Shown here: positions 1 through 6,490 of the stretch, one piece after another
Numbering within the stretch: the stretch's first letter is position 1
Layout of the letters: every line of letters begins with the position of its first letter
Assembly: GCA_002441585.1 (NCBI GenBank)
Contig: DJWS01000003.1
Location: 1-28,767, forward strand
Source: Candidatus Saccharibacteria bacterium UBA6224
Lineage (GTDB): Bacteria; Patescibacteriota; Saccharimonadia; Saccharimonadales; UBA4665
Length of the DNA: 28,767 nt
Direction: 5' to 3'
Translations under genes and position numbers: made by a program
The notes under the pieces: generated by a model
The model's input: only the letters and a program-made list of their open reading frames with translations
The model's database searches: none
Told to the model about the DNA's origin: nothing

Positions 1-302
<302 letters not shown>

Positions 303-308
303 TTATGA

Positions 309-341
309 CTATTCTTAAGGAGATTTTCCCCTTAAGAATAG
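309..341 (+). other. Perfect hairpin in the 23S-5S spacer
   Basis: CTATTCTTAAGG (309-320) is followed after 9 nt by its exact complement (330-341), giving a 12-bp stem directly after the 23S 3' end. No T-run follows, so it is probably not a terminator; a processing signal for pre-23S is more likely (inference). A second small perfect hairpin, TTGGTG-CATGT-CACCAA, lies at 358-374. Confidence 0.75.
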
Positions 342-418
342 GGCAATTGACTAGTTATTGGTGCATGTCACCAACAACGTTTGTCGCTTTACATCTCAAA
401 CCCGTGCTTTTGTATGGT

Positions 419-490
419 CACCAAGTACGGCTTTTGTTCCGTCGGCCTCGTTTTATGTCGTCGATGAGCGAACAAAGCCCGTACTTGGTG
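419..490 (+). repeat. Long inverted repeat overlapping the 5' end of 5S rRNA
   Basis: Arms 419-439 and 470-490 are complementary at 19 of 21 positions, with the only mismatches adjacent in the middle. The loop is 30 nt. The 3' arm includes the first bases of 5S (TTGGTG at 485-490), so the fold would compete with 5S helix I in the precursor. Probably a pre-5S processing structure. Confidence 0.75.
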
Positions 491-597
491 CCCATAGCGC
501 GAGGGCAACACCTGTTCCCATGCCGAACACAGCAGTTAAGCCTCGTAGCGGTTACAATACTTGGGCCTGAGCCCTGGGAAAATAGCACGGTGCCAAA
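484..597 (+). rRNA. rrf: 5S ribosomal RNA
   Basis: About 114 nt. The conserved loop region containing CCATGCCGAACACAGCAGTTAAG-type sequence lies near 519-541, and the helix IV/V region at 555-580. Helix I can be drawn between TTGGTGCC (485-492) and GGTGCCAA (589-596) with two G-U pairs. It lies downstream of 23S in the same orientation, as part of an rRNA operon. Ends are estimated from helix I and could be off by a few bases. Confidence 0.95.
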
Positions 598-659
598 TTA
601 TAAAGAGAGTCTCCTAGCGGAGGCTCTTTTTTATTACCGTTGCATCGTGCTATTTTTCC
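576..659 (+). repeat. Inverted repeat: 3' strand of 5S with downstream spacer
   Basis: Bases 576-593 inside 5S can pair without interruption with 642-659 beyond the terminator: 18 pairs, of which two are G-U (578/657 and 590/645). The 5S terminator hairpin (605-632) sits between the arms. Together with the inverted repeat at the 5' end, both ends of 5S have a complementary partner in the flanking DNA. Function is unknown. Confidence 0.75.
605..636 (+). terminator. Intrinsic terminator of the rRNA operon
   Basis: GAGAGTCTCC (605-614) and GGAGGCTCTT (619-628) form a stem containing one G-U pair around a short TAGC-type loop, followed by a T-rich run to about 633. It begins about 8 nt after the 5S 3' end. 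Confidence 0.9.
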
Positions 660-817
660 AAAGGAAAATGATAGAAAATGGCCGCCGACACAAAAATTTA
701 TGACGATCCGGTCCTATGCTCCAGCATATCGATTATCTTACAGACCCTGCCACAACGCTTACGTATAGTTAAACGTGGCCCGTGAGGGGCTTTTAATATT
801 GATAGGAGGGCATGACT

Positions 818-1027
818 ATGGCAGGAACAGTTACGGGTGGCCGTGCCGCGGCCAAGAAGAACGTGAATCGTTACGGCAAGGACTTTTATGCTCGTATAGG
901 CGCTATGGGCGGCCGGAAGGGCAAAACCGGTGGTTTTGCCGCCGGGGCCGAGGGGCGCGAACGGGCGCGGCGTTATGGTGCGATAGGGGGTAAGAAGTCT
1001 CGTCGTTTACCACCGAAGTCCAAATAG
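818..1027 (+). CDS. KGG-motif general stress protein 1
   Basis: A 69-residue, strongly basic, Gly/Arg/Lys-rich protein. It carries the KGG (stress-induced acidophilic repeat) pattern twice: a YGKDFYARIGAMGGRKG segment near residues 19-35 and RRYGAIGGKKS near 51-61. Family members such as YciG of enterobacteria and GsiB of Bacillus are small hydrophilic stress proteins whose biochemistry is poorly known. An ATG at 812 is in frame, but the SD AGGAGGG (804-810) is only 1 nt from it and 7 nt from the ATG at 818. Starting at 818 also gives an MAGT N-terminus matching the downstream paralogue. A possible -10 TATAGT lies at 764-769 with a poor -35. The next gene (1173-1370) is a paralogue, so this is a tandem duplication with divergence at the C-terminus. 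Confidence 0.85.
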   Translation: MAGTVTGGRAAAKKNVNRYGKDFYARIGAMGGRKGKTGGFAAGAEGRERARRYGAIGGKKSRRLPPKSK

Positions 1028-1046
1028 AGCATTAGCTAAACTATAG

Positions 1047-1075
1047 TTGACTAAAAACCAATAGCATGATATTAT
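1047..1075 (+). promoter_or_regulatory. Sigma70-type promoter between the KGG genes
   Basis: TTGACT (1047-1052), 17-bp spacer, TATTAT (1070-1075). Predicted start is near 1082, just before two leader hairpins and 90 nt upstream of the second KGG gene. Confidence 0.75.
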
Positions 1076-1082
1076 GCTTATA

Positions 1083-1138
1083 GTTTCGAAAGAAACGAGA
1101 GGGTTTGCCTGTTAATTCAGGCAAACCTTTTTCTTTTC
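1083..1138 (+). terminator. Terminator, also leader hairpins of the second KGG gene
   Basis: GTTTC-GAAA-GAAAC (1083-1096) is a 5-bp hairpin with a GNRA loop. It is followed by GGTTTGCCTG (1102-1111) and CAGGCAAACC (1118-1127), a perfect 10-bp stem with a T-rich tail (1128-1138). It ends transcription of the first KGG gene. Because a strong promoter (1047-1075) fires just upstream, it also sits in the 5' leader of the second gene, where it could attenuate transcription or create a RNA of about 55 nt. Confidence 0.85.
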
Positions 1139-1172
1139 TATCGGCGAGGTTAATTAATGGAGGTCAACTACA

Positions 1173-1370
1173 ATGGCTGGAACTCAAGATGGTGGCAAAG
1201 CTGCTGCCGCAACCAACAAGAAGAAGTACGGTAAAGACTTTTACGCCCGCATCGGTGCCATGGGTGGCAAGAATGGCCACACCGGTGGTTTTTATGCCAA
1301 CCGCGAGCTCGCTCGCCAGGCTGGTGCCAAGGGTGGACGGATTAGCCGTCGCGCCAAGAAGACTGCCTAA
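1173..1370 (+). CDS. KGG-motif general stress protein 2
   Basis: A 65-residue basic protein of the KGG / stress-induced acidophilic repeat family. YGKDFYARIGAMGGKNG lies near residues 19-35 and AKGGRISRRAKK near 52-63. It shares most of its first 40 residues with the upstream paralogue (818-1027), then differs in a short segment rich in Ala and Arg. The ATG at 1173 has a good SD, GGAGGT (1159-1164), 8 nt upstream. The promoter is probably TTGACT/TATTAT at 1047-1075, with a terminator-like hairpin in the leader, so conditional read-through is possible. A bidirectional terminator follows. Small size and abundance of Lys/Gly suggest a soluble, disordered protein; its function is not established. 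Confidence 0.9.
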   Translation: MAGTQDGGKAAAATNKKKYGKDFYARIGAMGGKNGHTGGFYANRELARQAGAKGGRISRRAKKTA

Positions 1371-1390
1371 TTTAGCCTACAGTCTTAAAA

Positions 1391-1416
1391 AAATACCCCG
1401 GAAACGGGGTGTTTTT
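1391..1416. terminator. Bidirectional intrinsic terminator
   Basis: ACCCCG-GAAA-CGGGGT (1395-1410), flanked by an A-run on the left (1387-1393) and a T-run on the right (1412-1416). It serves the KGG gene on the plus strand and the zincin-like gene ending at 1423 on the minus strand. Confidence 0.88.
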
Positions 1417-1422
1417 GATTGG

Positions 1423-1884
1423 TTAGGCGCTAATTCTGGCGCGATACGTTCGGCAAAATCGCGATGGGGTGACACGCCATTGAGTACTACAGTTGAAACA
1501 GCGATAGGCTTGGGCGGTCGACTGTAGACTCTTGGTGCCACAGTTGGGACAGACGCAGCGTTTGTGCAGCCAGTCGCGGTAGGTGTCGAGGCAGTCCTGC
1601 AGGTGGCCTTCGTCGATATTCGGTAGCCCAAACTGACTAGCCAACATCTTGGCGTGTTCCCAGGCGGCGACTTCCATCTCGATCAGCTCGAAATCATTGC
1701 CATACGATTGGTGTGTAAGCAGTGCGTGACTGGTCTCGTGCAGTAGTGACCATATGGCTCTATCGCCCTGGGCGCTGCGGCTGTATACGACCTCGCCGGT
1801 CGGTGCTGACCAGTAGAAACCCCTGCCAGCCTTGAACGAAAGGTGAGGGAACTGCTCGGAAAGCGTTTTAGTGACTTCTTGCAT
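1423..1884 (-). CDS. Zincin-like protein with C-terminal zinc ribbon
   Basis: A 153-residue protein of unknown function. Residues near 45-56 read WSLLHETSHALLTH, an HExxH zinc-peptidase motif with the hydrophobic context of ImmA/IrrE-type and similar small zincins. A downstream Glu-rich helix (near 67-76, ELIEMEVAAWEHA) may give the third zinc ligand. The C-terminal part has two CxxC pairs (CPNC near 112-115 and CFNC near 128-131), a zinc ribbon. The ATG at 1884 has no clear SD. It overlaps the 3' end of the ROK gene by 17 bp, suggesting translational coupling in one operon. A peptidase or a DNA-binding regulator of the ImmA class are both possible. The HExxH motif makes a metal-binding role likely; the substrate is unknown. 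Confidence 0.75.
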   Translation of the reverse strand: MQEVTKTLSEQFPHLSFKAGRGFYWSAPTGEVVYSRSAQGDRAIWSLLHETSHALLTHQSYGNDFELIEMEVAAWEHAKMLASQFGLPNIDEGHLQDCLDTYRDWLHKRCVCPNCGTKSLQSTAQAYRCFNCSTQWRVTPSRFCRTYRARISA

Positions 1885-2695
1885 GACTAAATTTCTGCTT
1901 AGCTAAATCATAACATCCGTAGACTACGGCCTGCTCGGGGCGTTGGGCCTGGCGAAGGGGTGGTATCTTGAGGGAGGGCGTCTCGCACGCCTTGAGCTCA
2001 GCAGCCAGTAGCTTGCTGTAGCGCTCAAAATATGTACCCACGCTGCCACCAATGATGATGACGTCCGGCTGGGTGATGGCGATCAGCTCCAAAAAGCCTA
2101 GTTTCAGATCGTGGACGATAGACTGCCAGGTGCGTTGGTCATGGATATCCATGGCCAACTTGCCATAACGCTCGACGATTGCTCGGCCGGACGCGAATGA
2201 CTCCCAGGGGACTAGCTTACCATGATGGGGTAGGAGCATCGTCCGTCCACCACCATCACCGATATTGGTCTCAATCTCACCATTCACCGTCAGGCCGTAG
2301 CCGATGCCGGTGCTGATAGTAACGTAAAGAACGCGGTCGTACCGATTTCGCACTAACATGGCCTCGCTGAGTGATGCCATCTTGGCGTCGTTTTCGACGA
2401 CTACCGGACAGCGGAGGAGGCGCTCGATATCGGACTGAATATGGACATTGCGCCATGGCAAATTGCCAAACAGCTTGGCGACACCCTCTTCGCGGTCAAA
2501 AAGACTGGTCGGCAGACCGACGCCAGCTGCTTTCCAGTCGTGCTTGCTCAGATGTGCTAAAGCGTGGCGTAGTTCCAGAGTGAAGTGGTGATAGTCGTGA
2601 GAGGTGGGGAACTTGCGAGATTCGAGTATGACACCGTTATCGTCAAGTACTGCAACGAGCGTTTTCGTGCCTCCGATGTCTACCCCCAGATACAT
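1868..2695 (-). CDS. ROK-family sugar kinase/regulator-like protein
   Basis: A 275-residue ROK (repressor, ORF, kinase) protein with no N-terminal DNA-binding domain. It has the phosphate-binding DIGGTKT at residues 5-11, the catalytic ENDA motif near 102-105 and STGIGYG near 127-133. Family kinases phosphorylate glucose, N-acetylglucosamine, ManNAc or similar. The zinc site usual in ROK kinases (a GH followed by CxCGxxGCxE) is absent: the corresponding stretch near 150-170 has no Cys. Substrate specificity cannot be read from the sequence. The frame is open up to 2863, but the ATG at 2695 starts exactly where the ROK fold does, and a TACACT -10 box lies 6 nt upstream. It precedes and overlaps the zincin-like gene and is divergent from rpsA. 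Confidence 0.85.
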   Translation of the reverse strand: MYLGVDIGGTKTLVAVLDDNGVILESRKFPTSHDYHHFTLELRHALAHLSKHDWKAAGVGLPTSLFDREEGVAKLFGNLPWRNVHIQSDIERLLRCPVVVENDAKMASLSEAMLVRNRYDRVLYVTISTGIGYGLTVNGEIETNIGDGGGRTMLLPHHGKLVPWESFASGRAIVERYGKLAMDIHDQRTWQSIVHDLKLGFLELIAITQPDVIIIGGSVGTYFERYSKLLAAELKACETPSLKIPPLRQAQRPEQAVVYGCYDLAKQKFSHARSH

Positions 2696-2701
2696 GACCA
2701 C

Positions 2702-2710
2702 AGTGTACCA
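2702..2710 (-). promoter_or_regulatory. Extended -10 promoter of the ROK gene
   Basis: Read on the minus strand: TGG TACACT, an extended -10 element with no convincing -35. The ATG (2695) is only 6 nt after it, so transcription is expected to start at or next to the start codon (leaderless mRNA). Confidence 0.55.
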
Positions 2711-2791
2711 CCTCCCGACCATACACGTACAGAGATAAAGCCGATGGGTACTGTGGATTACTGGCCAGTGGATGATAAGACTAAGCAAGCT

Positions 2792-2820
2792 TTGCCTTAT
2801 CCCTCCTTCTACGGTATAAT
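2792..2820 (+). promoter_or_regulatory. Promoter of the rpsA-infB operon
   Basis: TTGCCT (2792-2797), 17 bp, consensus TATAAT (2815-2820). The predicted start near 2827 leaves a leader of about 88 nt that contains a 13-codon ORF (2837-2878) and the small stem AAGCG/CGCTT (2862-2876). Confidence 0.85.
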
Positions 2821-2836
2821 GACCTCTAACGTTGTG

Positions 2837-2878
2837 ATGAATGTTAATCGTCGCTTTGAACAAGCGCGTATCGCTTAA
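2837..2878 (+). CDS. Possible 13-codon leader ORF upstream of rpsA
   Basis: ATG to TAA encoding MNVNRRFEQARIA, wholly inside the predicted rpsA leader. There is no clear SD before the ATG, but it begins only about 10 nt after the predicted transcription start. It ends 36 nt before the rpsA start. It could be a chance ORF. Confidence 0.25.
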   Translation: MNVNRRFEQARIA

Positions 2879-2914
2879 GTCGCACGGAATACACTACAAG
2901 GAGGCATGTAAAAC

Positions 2915-3979
2915 ATGTCAAAAACAACTTTATCAATGGATGACCTGCTTGCGGGCAGTGACATCGAACAATTAACTACCGGCGCAGTCGTGGAGGGTAC
3001 CGTTAGTTCGGTACGCAAGCACGAGGTCTGGATCGATCTAGGCGCGCGCGGTGTCGGAGTGGTGATGCGCCGAGAAATCGGACACGGCCAAAAGCTCGAA
3101 GAGGGCCAAACGGTCACGGTCAGCGTCATCGACCCAGAAATGGAAGAGGGCTACGCATTGCTCAGCATGAAGCGAGCCGTCAAGGACCGCGGCTGGGATG
3201 AGCTGCAGGCAATCTTCGACGCCCAACAGACAGTCGAAATCACCGCCTACGACGCCAATCGTGGTGGTATGCTGGTGGAAATGGAAGGCATCCGTGGTTT
3301 CTTGCCAGTTTCTCAGTTGGCTGCCGGCCACTACCCACGCGTATCGGGTGCCGACAAGGATGAAATCCTCCAGAAGCTCAACGCTTTGATCGACAAACCA
3401 CTACGGGTACGAATCCTCGATTTGAGCCGCAAGGACAACAAGCTTATCTTCTCCGAGAAAGAGGCTGTCAAAGAAGATATGCAGGCCCGCTTCTCCGAGC
3501 TGAAGGTTGGCGACGAGGTCAAGGGTGTCGTCACTGGCGTCATCGACTTCGGTGCATTCGTGAACGTCGACGGTATCGAGGGGCTGATTCACATCTCCGA
3601 AATCTCTTGGGAGCGCGTTGACAACCCCCGTAACTACGTCAAGGTCGGCGATGAAGTCACTGCCAAGATCATTGCTATCGATAAGGACCGCCTGTCTCTA
3701 AGCCTCAAGCAGATGACCGAAGATCCATGGCTCAAGGAAGTCAAAGCCTTCAAGAAAGGTGACATGGTCGAGGGCAAGATCACGCGAATCACGCCTTTTG
3801 GAGCGTTCGTACAGCTCAGCCCTAGCGTAGAGGCTCTCGTACACGTCTCAGAGATGAGCAACGACGAGGGCGTCGACCCTGAGCAGATTTTCCAGCTGAA
3901 CGAGAAGAAGCAATTCAAGGTGCTCGACATCGATAACGAAGGTCGCAAGATCGCGCTGAGTCTTAAAGACGCCAAATAA
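2915..3979 (+). CDS. rpsA: 30S ribosomal protein S1 (four S1 domains)
   Basis: 354 residues. S1 binds mRNA at the ribosome and helps initiation on structured or SD-poor messages. Four S1 OB-fold repeats are visible at about residues 22-90, 105-180, 197-268 and 283-354. Repeats 3 and 4 are the most typical (VIDFGAFVNVDGIEGLIHISEIS near 210-232; ITPFGAFVQL near 293-302). The E. coli protein has six domains; four is common in Gram-positive bacteria and CPR. The ATG at 2915 follows SD AAGGAGG (2898-2904) by 10 nt. It is the first gene of a likely operon with infB, transcribed from TTGCCT/TATAAT at 2792-2820. S1 is notable here because many mRNAs in the window appear leaderless or SD-poor. Confidence 0.95.
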   Translation: MSKTTLSMDDLLAGSDIEQLTTGAVVEGTVSSVRKHEVWIDLGARGVGVVMRREIGHGQKLEEGQTVTVSVIDPEMEEGYALLSMKRAVKDRGWDELQAIFDAQQTVEITAYDANRGGMLVEMEGIRGFLPVSQLAAGHYPRVSGADKDEILQKLNALIDKPLRVRILDLSRKDNKLIFSEKEAVKEDMQARFSELKVGDEVKGVVTGVIDFGAFVNVDGIEGLIHISEISWERVDNPRNYVKVGDEVTAKIIAIDKDRLSLSLKQMTEDPWLKEVKAFKKGDMVEGKITRITPFGAFVQLSPSVEALVHVSEMSNDEGVDPEQIFQLNEKKQFKVLDIDNEGRKIALSLKDAK

Positions 3980-4000
3980 CATGATGCAATAAACGGTAAC

Positions 4001-4014
4001 GGCCACTAGTGGCC
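4001..4014. repeat. Perfect 14-bp palindrome between rpsA and infB
   Basis: GGCCACTAGTGGCC reads the same on both strands. It lies 21 nt after the rpsA stop and 21 nt before the infB ATG at 4036. In RNA it could form a short hairpin; in DNA it could be a protein site. No T-run follows, so it is not an obvious terminator. Confidence 0.6.
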
Positions 4015-4035
4015 AGAAGGAAGTGCTTACAGGAC

Positions 4036-5805
4036 ATGGCAACAACCATCCAGATAGAAGACATGATCACCGTGGGCACTCTAGCCGACAAGCTTAATTT
4101 GCCAGTTACCCGCCTCATCAGTGAGCTGATGAAGAACGGCGTGATGGCCACGGTTAACGAGAAAATCGATTTTGATACGGCCGAGATCATCGTGTCCGAT
4201 TTAGGGTTGGATGTCGAGCTTGCGCGTGCCGAAGCGAAAGCGTCCACGCCTACGCGGGTACGAAAGCATGCGCCCGAGACTGAGAATGCTGTCAGCCGAC
4301 CGCCGGTGGTGGCGGTGATGGGGCACGTCGACCACGGTAAGACTAGTCTGCTTGACGCTATCCGTGGCGCCGATGTTGCCAAAGGCGAAGCCGGCGGCAT
4401 CACTCAGCACATTTCCGCTTACCAGGTGGCACACAACGGCCGAAAGATAACGTTTTTGGATACGCCAGGGCATGAAGCTTTTGCTGCCATTCGCGAGCAC
4501 GGCGCCCATCTGACTGACATCGCTATCATCGTGATCGCTGCCGATGATGGCATCAAACCGCAAACTGTCGAAGCGATCCGCTATGCCAACAATGCCGGCG
4601 TCAAGATAATCGTCGCAGCTAATAAGATTGACAAGGAAGGCGCTGACATCAACCGCCTGTATAGCCAACTTAGCGAGCATGGACTGATGTGGGACGGCTG
4701 GAAGGGCGGTGATACACCGGTGCTGCCGGTGTCGGCCAAGACCAAGCAAGGCATTCCGGAGTTATTGGACATGCTCCTACTGGTCACCGACGTCGAAGAA
4801 CTTAAGGCGGATCAGGATGGACCGGCGCGCGGTCTTATTATCGAGGCACACGTCGAACAGGGACGCGGCTCGGTCGCCCACGCCCTAATAGAATCGGGCA
4901 CGCTGAAGCAGGGTGACTTCGTGGTCGCCGGTGGCGTGTACGCCAAATTGCGTAATCTAGAGACCACTGATGGTAAACCGCTCAAGCAGGCGACTCCCTC
5001 AACCCCCGTCGTGATGACTGGATTCAAGCAGCTACCAGAATTTGGTGAAGAATTTTATGTCGTGGATAACGAGAAAGCTGCCCGGTCGGCAGCCGAGCGA
5101 CAGGCTACCGAATCTCAGGCGAAGGCCGGGAGGCAGAACATATCCAGCAGTGAGCTGATTAGGCTGATTAACCGCAACAACGAGGTGCAGCGTTTCAACA
5201 TCATCATAAAAGCCGATGTTCAGGGTTCGCTGACATCCGTTATAAACAGCCTGAAGGCGCTAGATACCAATGAGGTTGCTACTCAGGTGGTGAGCACGGG
5301 TGTTGGTGCCATCAGCGAAAACGATATACATCTTGCCCAAACCAGCCAAGCAATTATTTATGGTTTCAACGTTACCATGCCAAGTAACATTAGGCAGGCC
5401 GCAAGCCGTGATAAAGTTAATGTTCGACTTTATAACGTCATATATGAGCTAATTGATGATGTAAGGTCTGAGATGAGTGACTTGTTATTGCCTCAGGTTG
5501 TGGAAACTGACCTAGGGCGATTGGTCGTGCGGGCCGTCTTTAAGACTACGAAGACGGAAGTGATTTGCGGCGGAGAGGTCACGAAAGGTACTCTGCGGTC
5601 ACCATCATTTGCTCGAGTTATGCGTGGCGATGAAAAGTTGGCCGAAGTCGAGGTGACCATGCTCAAGCGTGGACCCCAAGAGACGAAAGAGGTGAACGAG
5701 GGTGAAATGTGTGGCCTAAGTTTCAAGACCGAGGCCAAACTTGAGCTGCAGGAAGGGGATCGTCTAGAGCTCTTCCAGCGAGAAACTGTTGAGCGGCATC
5801 TCTAA
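4036..5805 (+). CDS. infB: Translation initiation factor IF-2
   Basis: 589 residues from ATG 4036 (E. coli IF-2 is 890, so this is a short form). IF-2 is the GTPase that brings fMet-tRNA to the 30S P site and promotes subunit joining. An N-terminal IF2_N-like helical domain spans about 9-60. The G domain has GHVDHGKT (96-103), DTPGHE (142-147), NKID (196-199) and a later SAKT. Domain II, domain III and the C-terminal fMet-tRNA-binding C2 domain follow. An in-frame GTG at 4009 could add nine residues, but it begins inside the 4001-4014 palindrome. The ATG is preceded by weak SD-like AGAAGG and AGGA sequences, so the start is not certain. It follows rpsA by 56 nt and works with fmt and def found nearby. 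NusA, RbfA and TruB, frequent neighbours in other bacteria, are absent here. Confidence 0.95.
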   Translation: MATTIQIEDMITVGTLADKLNLPVTRLISELMKNGVMATVNEKIDFDTAEIIVSDLGLDVELARAEAKASTPTRVRKHAPETENAVSRPPVVAVMGHVDHGKTSLLDAIRGADVAKGEAGGITQHISAYQVAHNGRKITFLDTPGHEAFAAIREHGAHLTDIAIIVIAADDGIKPQTVEAIRYANNAGVKIIVAANKIDKEGADINRLYSQLSEHGLMWDGWKGGDTPVLPVSAKTKQGIPELLDMLLLVTDVEELKADQDGPARGLIIEAHVEQGRGSVAHALIESGTLKQGDFVVAGGVYAKLRNLETTDGKPLKQATPSTPVVMTGFKQLPEFGEEFYVVDNEKAARSAAERQATESQAKAGRQNISSSELIRLINRNNEVQRFNIIIKADVQGSLTSVINSLKALDTNEVATQVVSTGVGAISENDIHLAQTSQAIIYGFNVTMPSNIRQAASRDKVNVRLYNVIYELIDDVRSEMSDLLLPQVVETDLGRLVVRAVFKTTKTEVICGGEVTKGTLRSPSFARVMRGDEKLAEVEVTMLKRGPQETKEVNEGEMCGLSFKTEAKLELQEGDRLELFQRETVERHL

Positions 5806-5814
5806 TGGTACAAT
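5806..5814 (+). promoter_or_regulatory. Extended -10 promoter of the DUF5663 gene
   Basis: TGG TACAAT (5806-5814), immediately after the infB stop codon. The ATG at 5822 is 7 nt downstream, which fits a leaderless start. No strong -35 is seen. Confidence 0.55.
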
Positions 5815-5821
5815 AAGAAAT

Positions 5822-6490
5822 ATGAACCCAAGCGATAACTCATCACCGAACCCGCTCCGCATCGACAACAACCTGCTGATTGAGTTGGGCCTGAGCGGTC
5901 TTCCGTCTCACGAAAAGACGGGATTCCTGAATCATATCTATGAAACTCTAGAGATGCGAGTTGGTATCCGTCTGGCCGATCAGATGACGAACGAGCAGCT
6001 AGACGAGTTCGAGACCTTTTATAACGCCAAGGACGATGCCGGTGCATTCCGCTGGCTCGAGACAAACTTCCCGAACTACAAGGAAATCGTCGCCGATGAA
6101 TTCAGCAAGCTTAAGGGAGAAATTGCCCAGCAGGCACCACAGATACTGGCGGCCAGCCAGCAGCAGGCAGCCTCAGCGCAACCTTCCCAGCCCACTGAGC
6201 AGCCTGTGCAGCAGCCGTACCCTCAGCAGCCAGCAGCCTATGCGCAGCAGCCTACAGTAGCGCCATCACCACAGCCTCCTGTGGATGACGGAACGTTGTA
6301 CGTTGCACCCCAATCTCAACAGCCATCAGTTCAGCCTCAACAACCCGATGCTCAGCCTTACTCACCGCAACCGACCTATCCTCAGTCTCAGCCAGTGTCA
6401 GATCCTAACTCGACACAGCCGCCTCAGCAGTACCCGCCGCAATATCCACCGCAGCAACAGCCGCCCATCCCACCCACTCAGCAGTGGTAG
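5822..6490 (+). CDS. DUF5663-type protein with Pro/Gln-rich tail
   Basis: 222 residues from ATG 5822. The first 100 or so residues form a helical domain (LLIELGLSGLP, HIYETLEMRVG, NFPNYKEIVADEF) matching the DUF5663 pattern I recall from Saccharibacteria and other CPR bacteria; its function is unknown. From about residue 108 to the end it is low complexity, dominated by Gln, Pro, Ser, Ala and Tyr, with PQQP/PYPQQ-like repeats, and probably disordered. There is no signal peptide or membrane segment. The frame is open further upstream within infB, but the TACAAT box at 5809-5814 and the domain start support 5822. It ends one base before the fmt stop on the other strand, with no terminator hairpin between them. 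Confidence 0.8.
   Translation: MNPSDNSSPNPLRIDNNLLIELGLSGLPSHEKTGFLNHIYETLEMRVGIRLADQMTNEQLDEFETFYNAKDDAGAFRWLETNFPNYKEIVADEFSKLKGEIAQQAPQILAASQQQAASAQPSQPTEQPVQQPYPQQPAAYAQQPTVAPSPQPPVDDGTLYVAPQSQQPSVQPQQPDAQPYSPQPTYPQSQPVSDPNSTQPPQQYPPQYPPQQQPPIPPTQQW

Noticed and set aside
305..703. A 132-residue open frame across the spacer and 5S rRNA
   Set aside because: It runs through the 5S gene and its terminator; the structure of the rRNA operon explains the region.
1105..1527. A 140-residue frame covering the second KGG gene
   Set aside because: Overlaps a supported gene in another frame, runs through two terminators and has no SD.
2696..2863. N-terminal extension of the ROK gene
   Set aside because: The extra 56 residues do not match the ROK fold and the promoter lies inside them; the ATG at 2695 begins the fold.
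4201..4749. A 182-residue minus-strand frame inside infB
   Set aside because: A shadow of a well-supported GTPase domain, with no motif or start signal.
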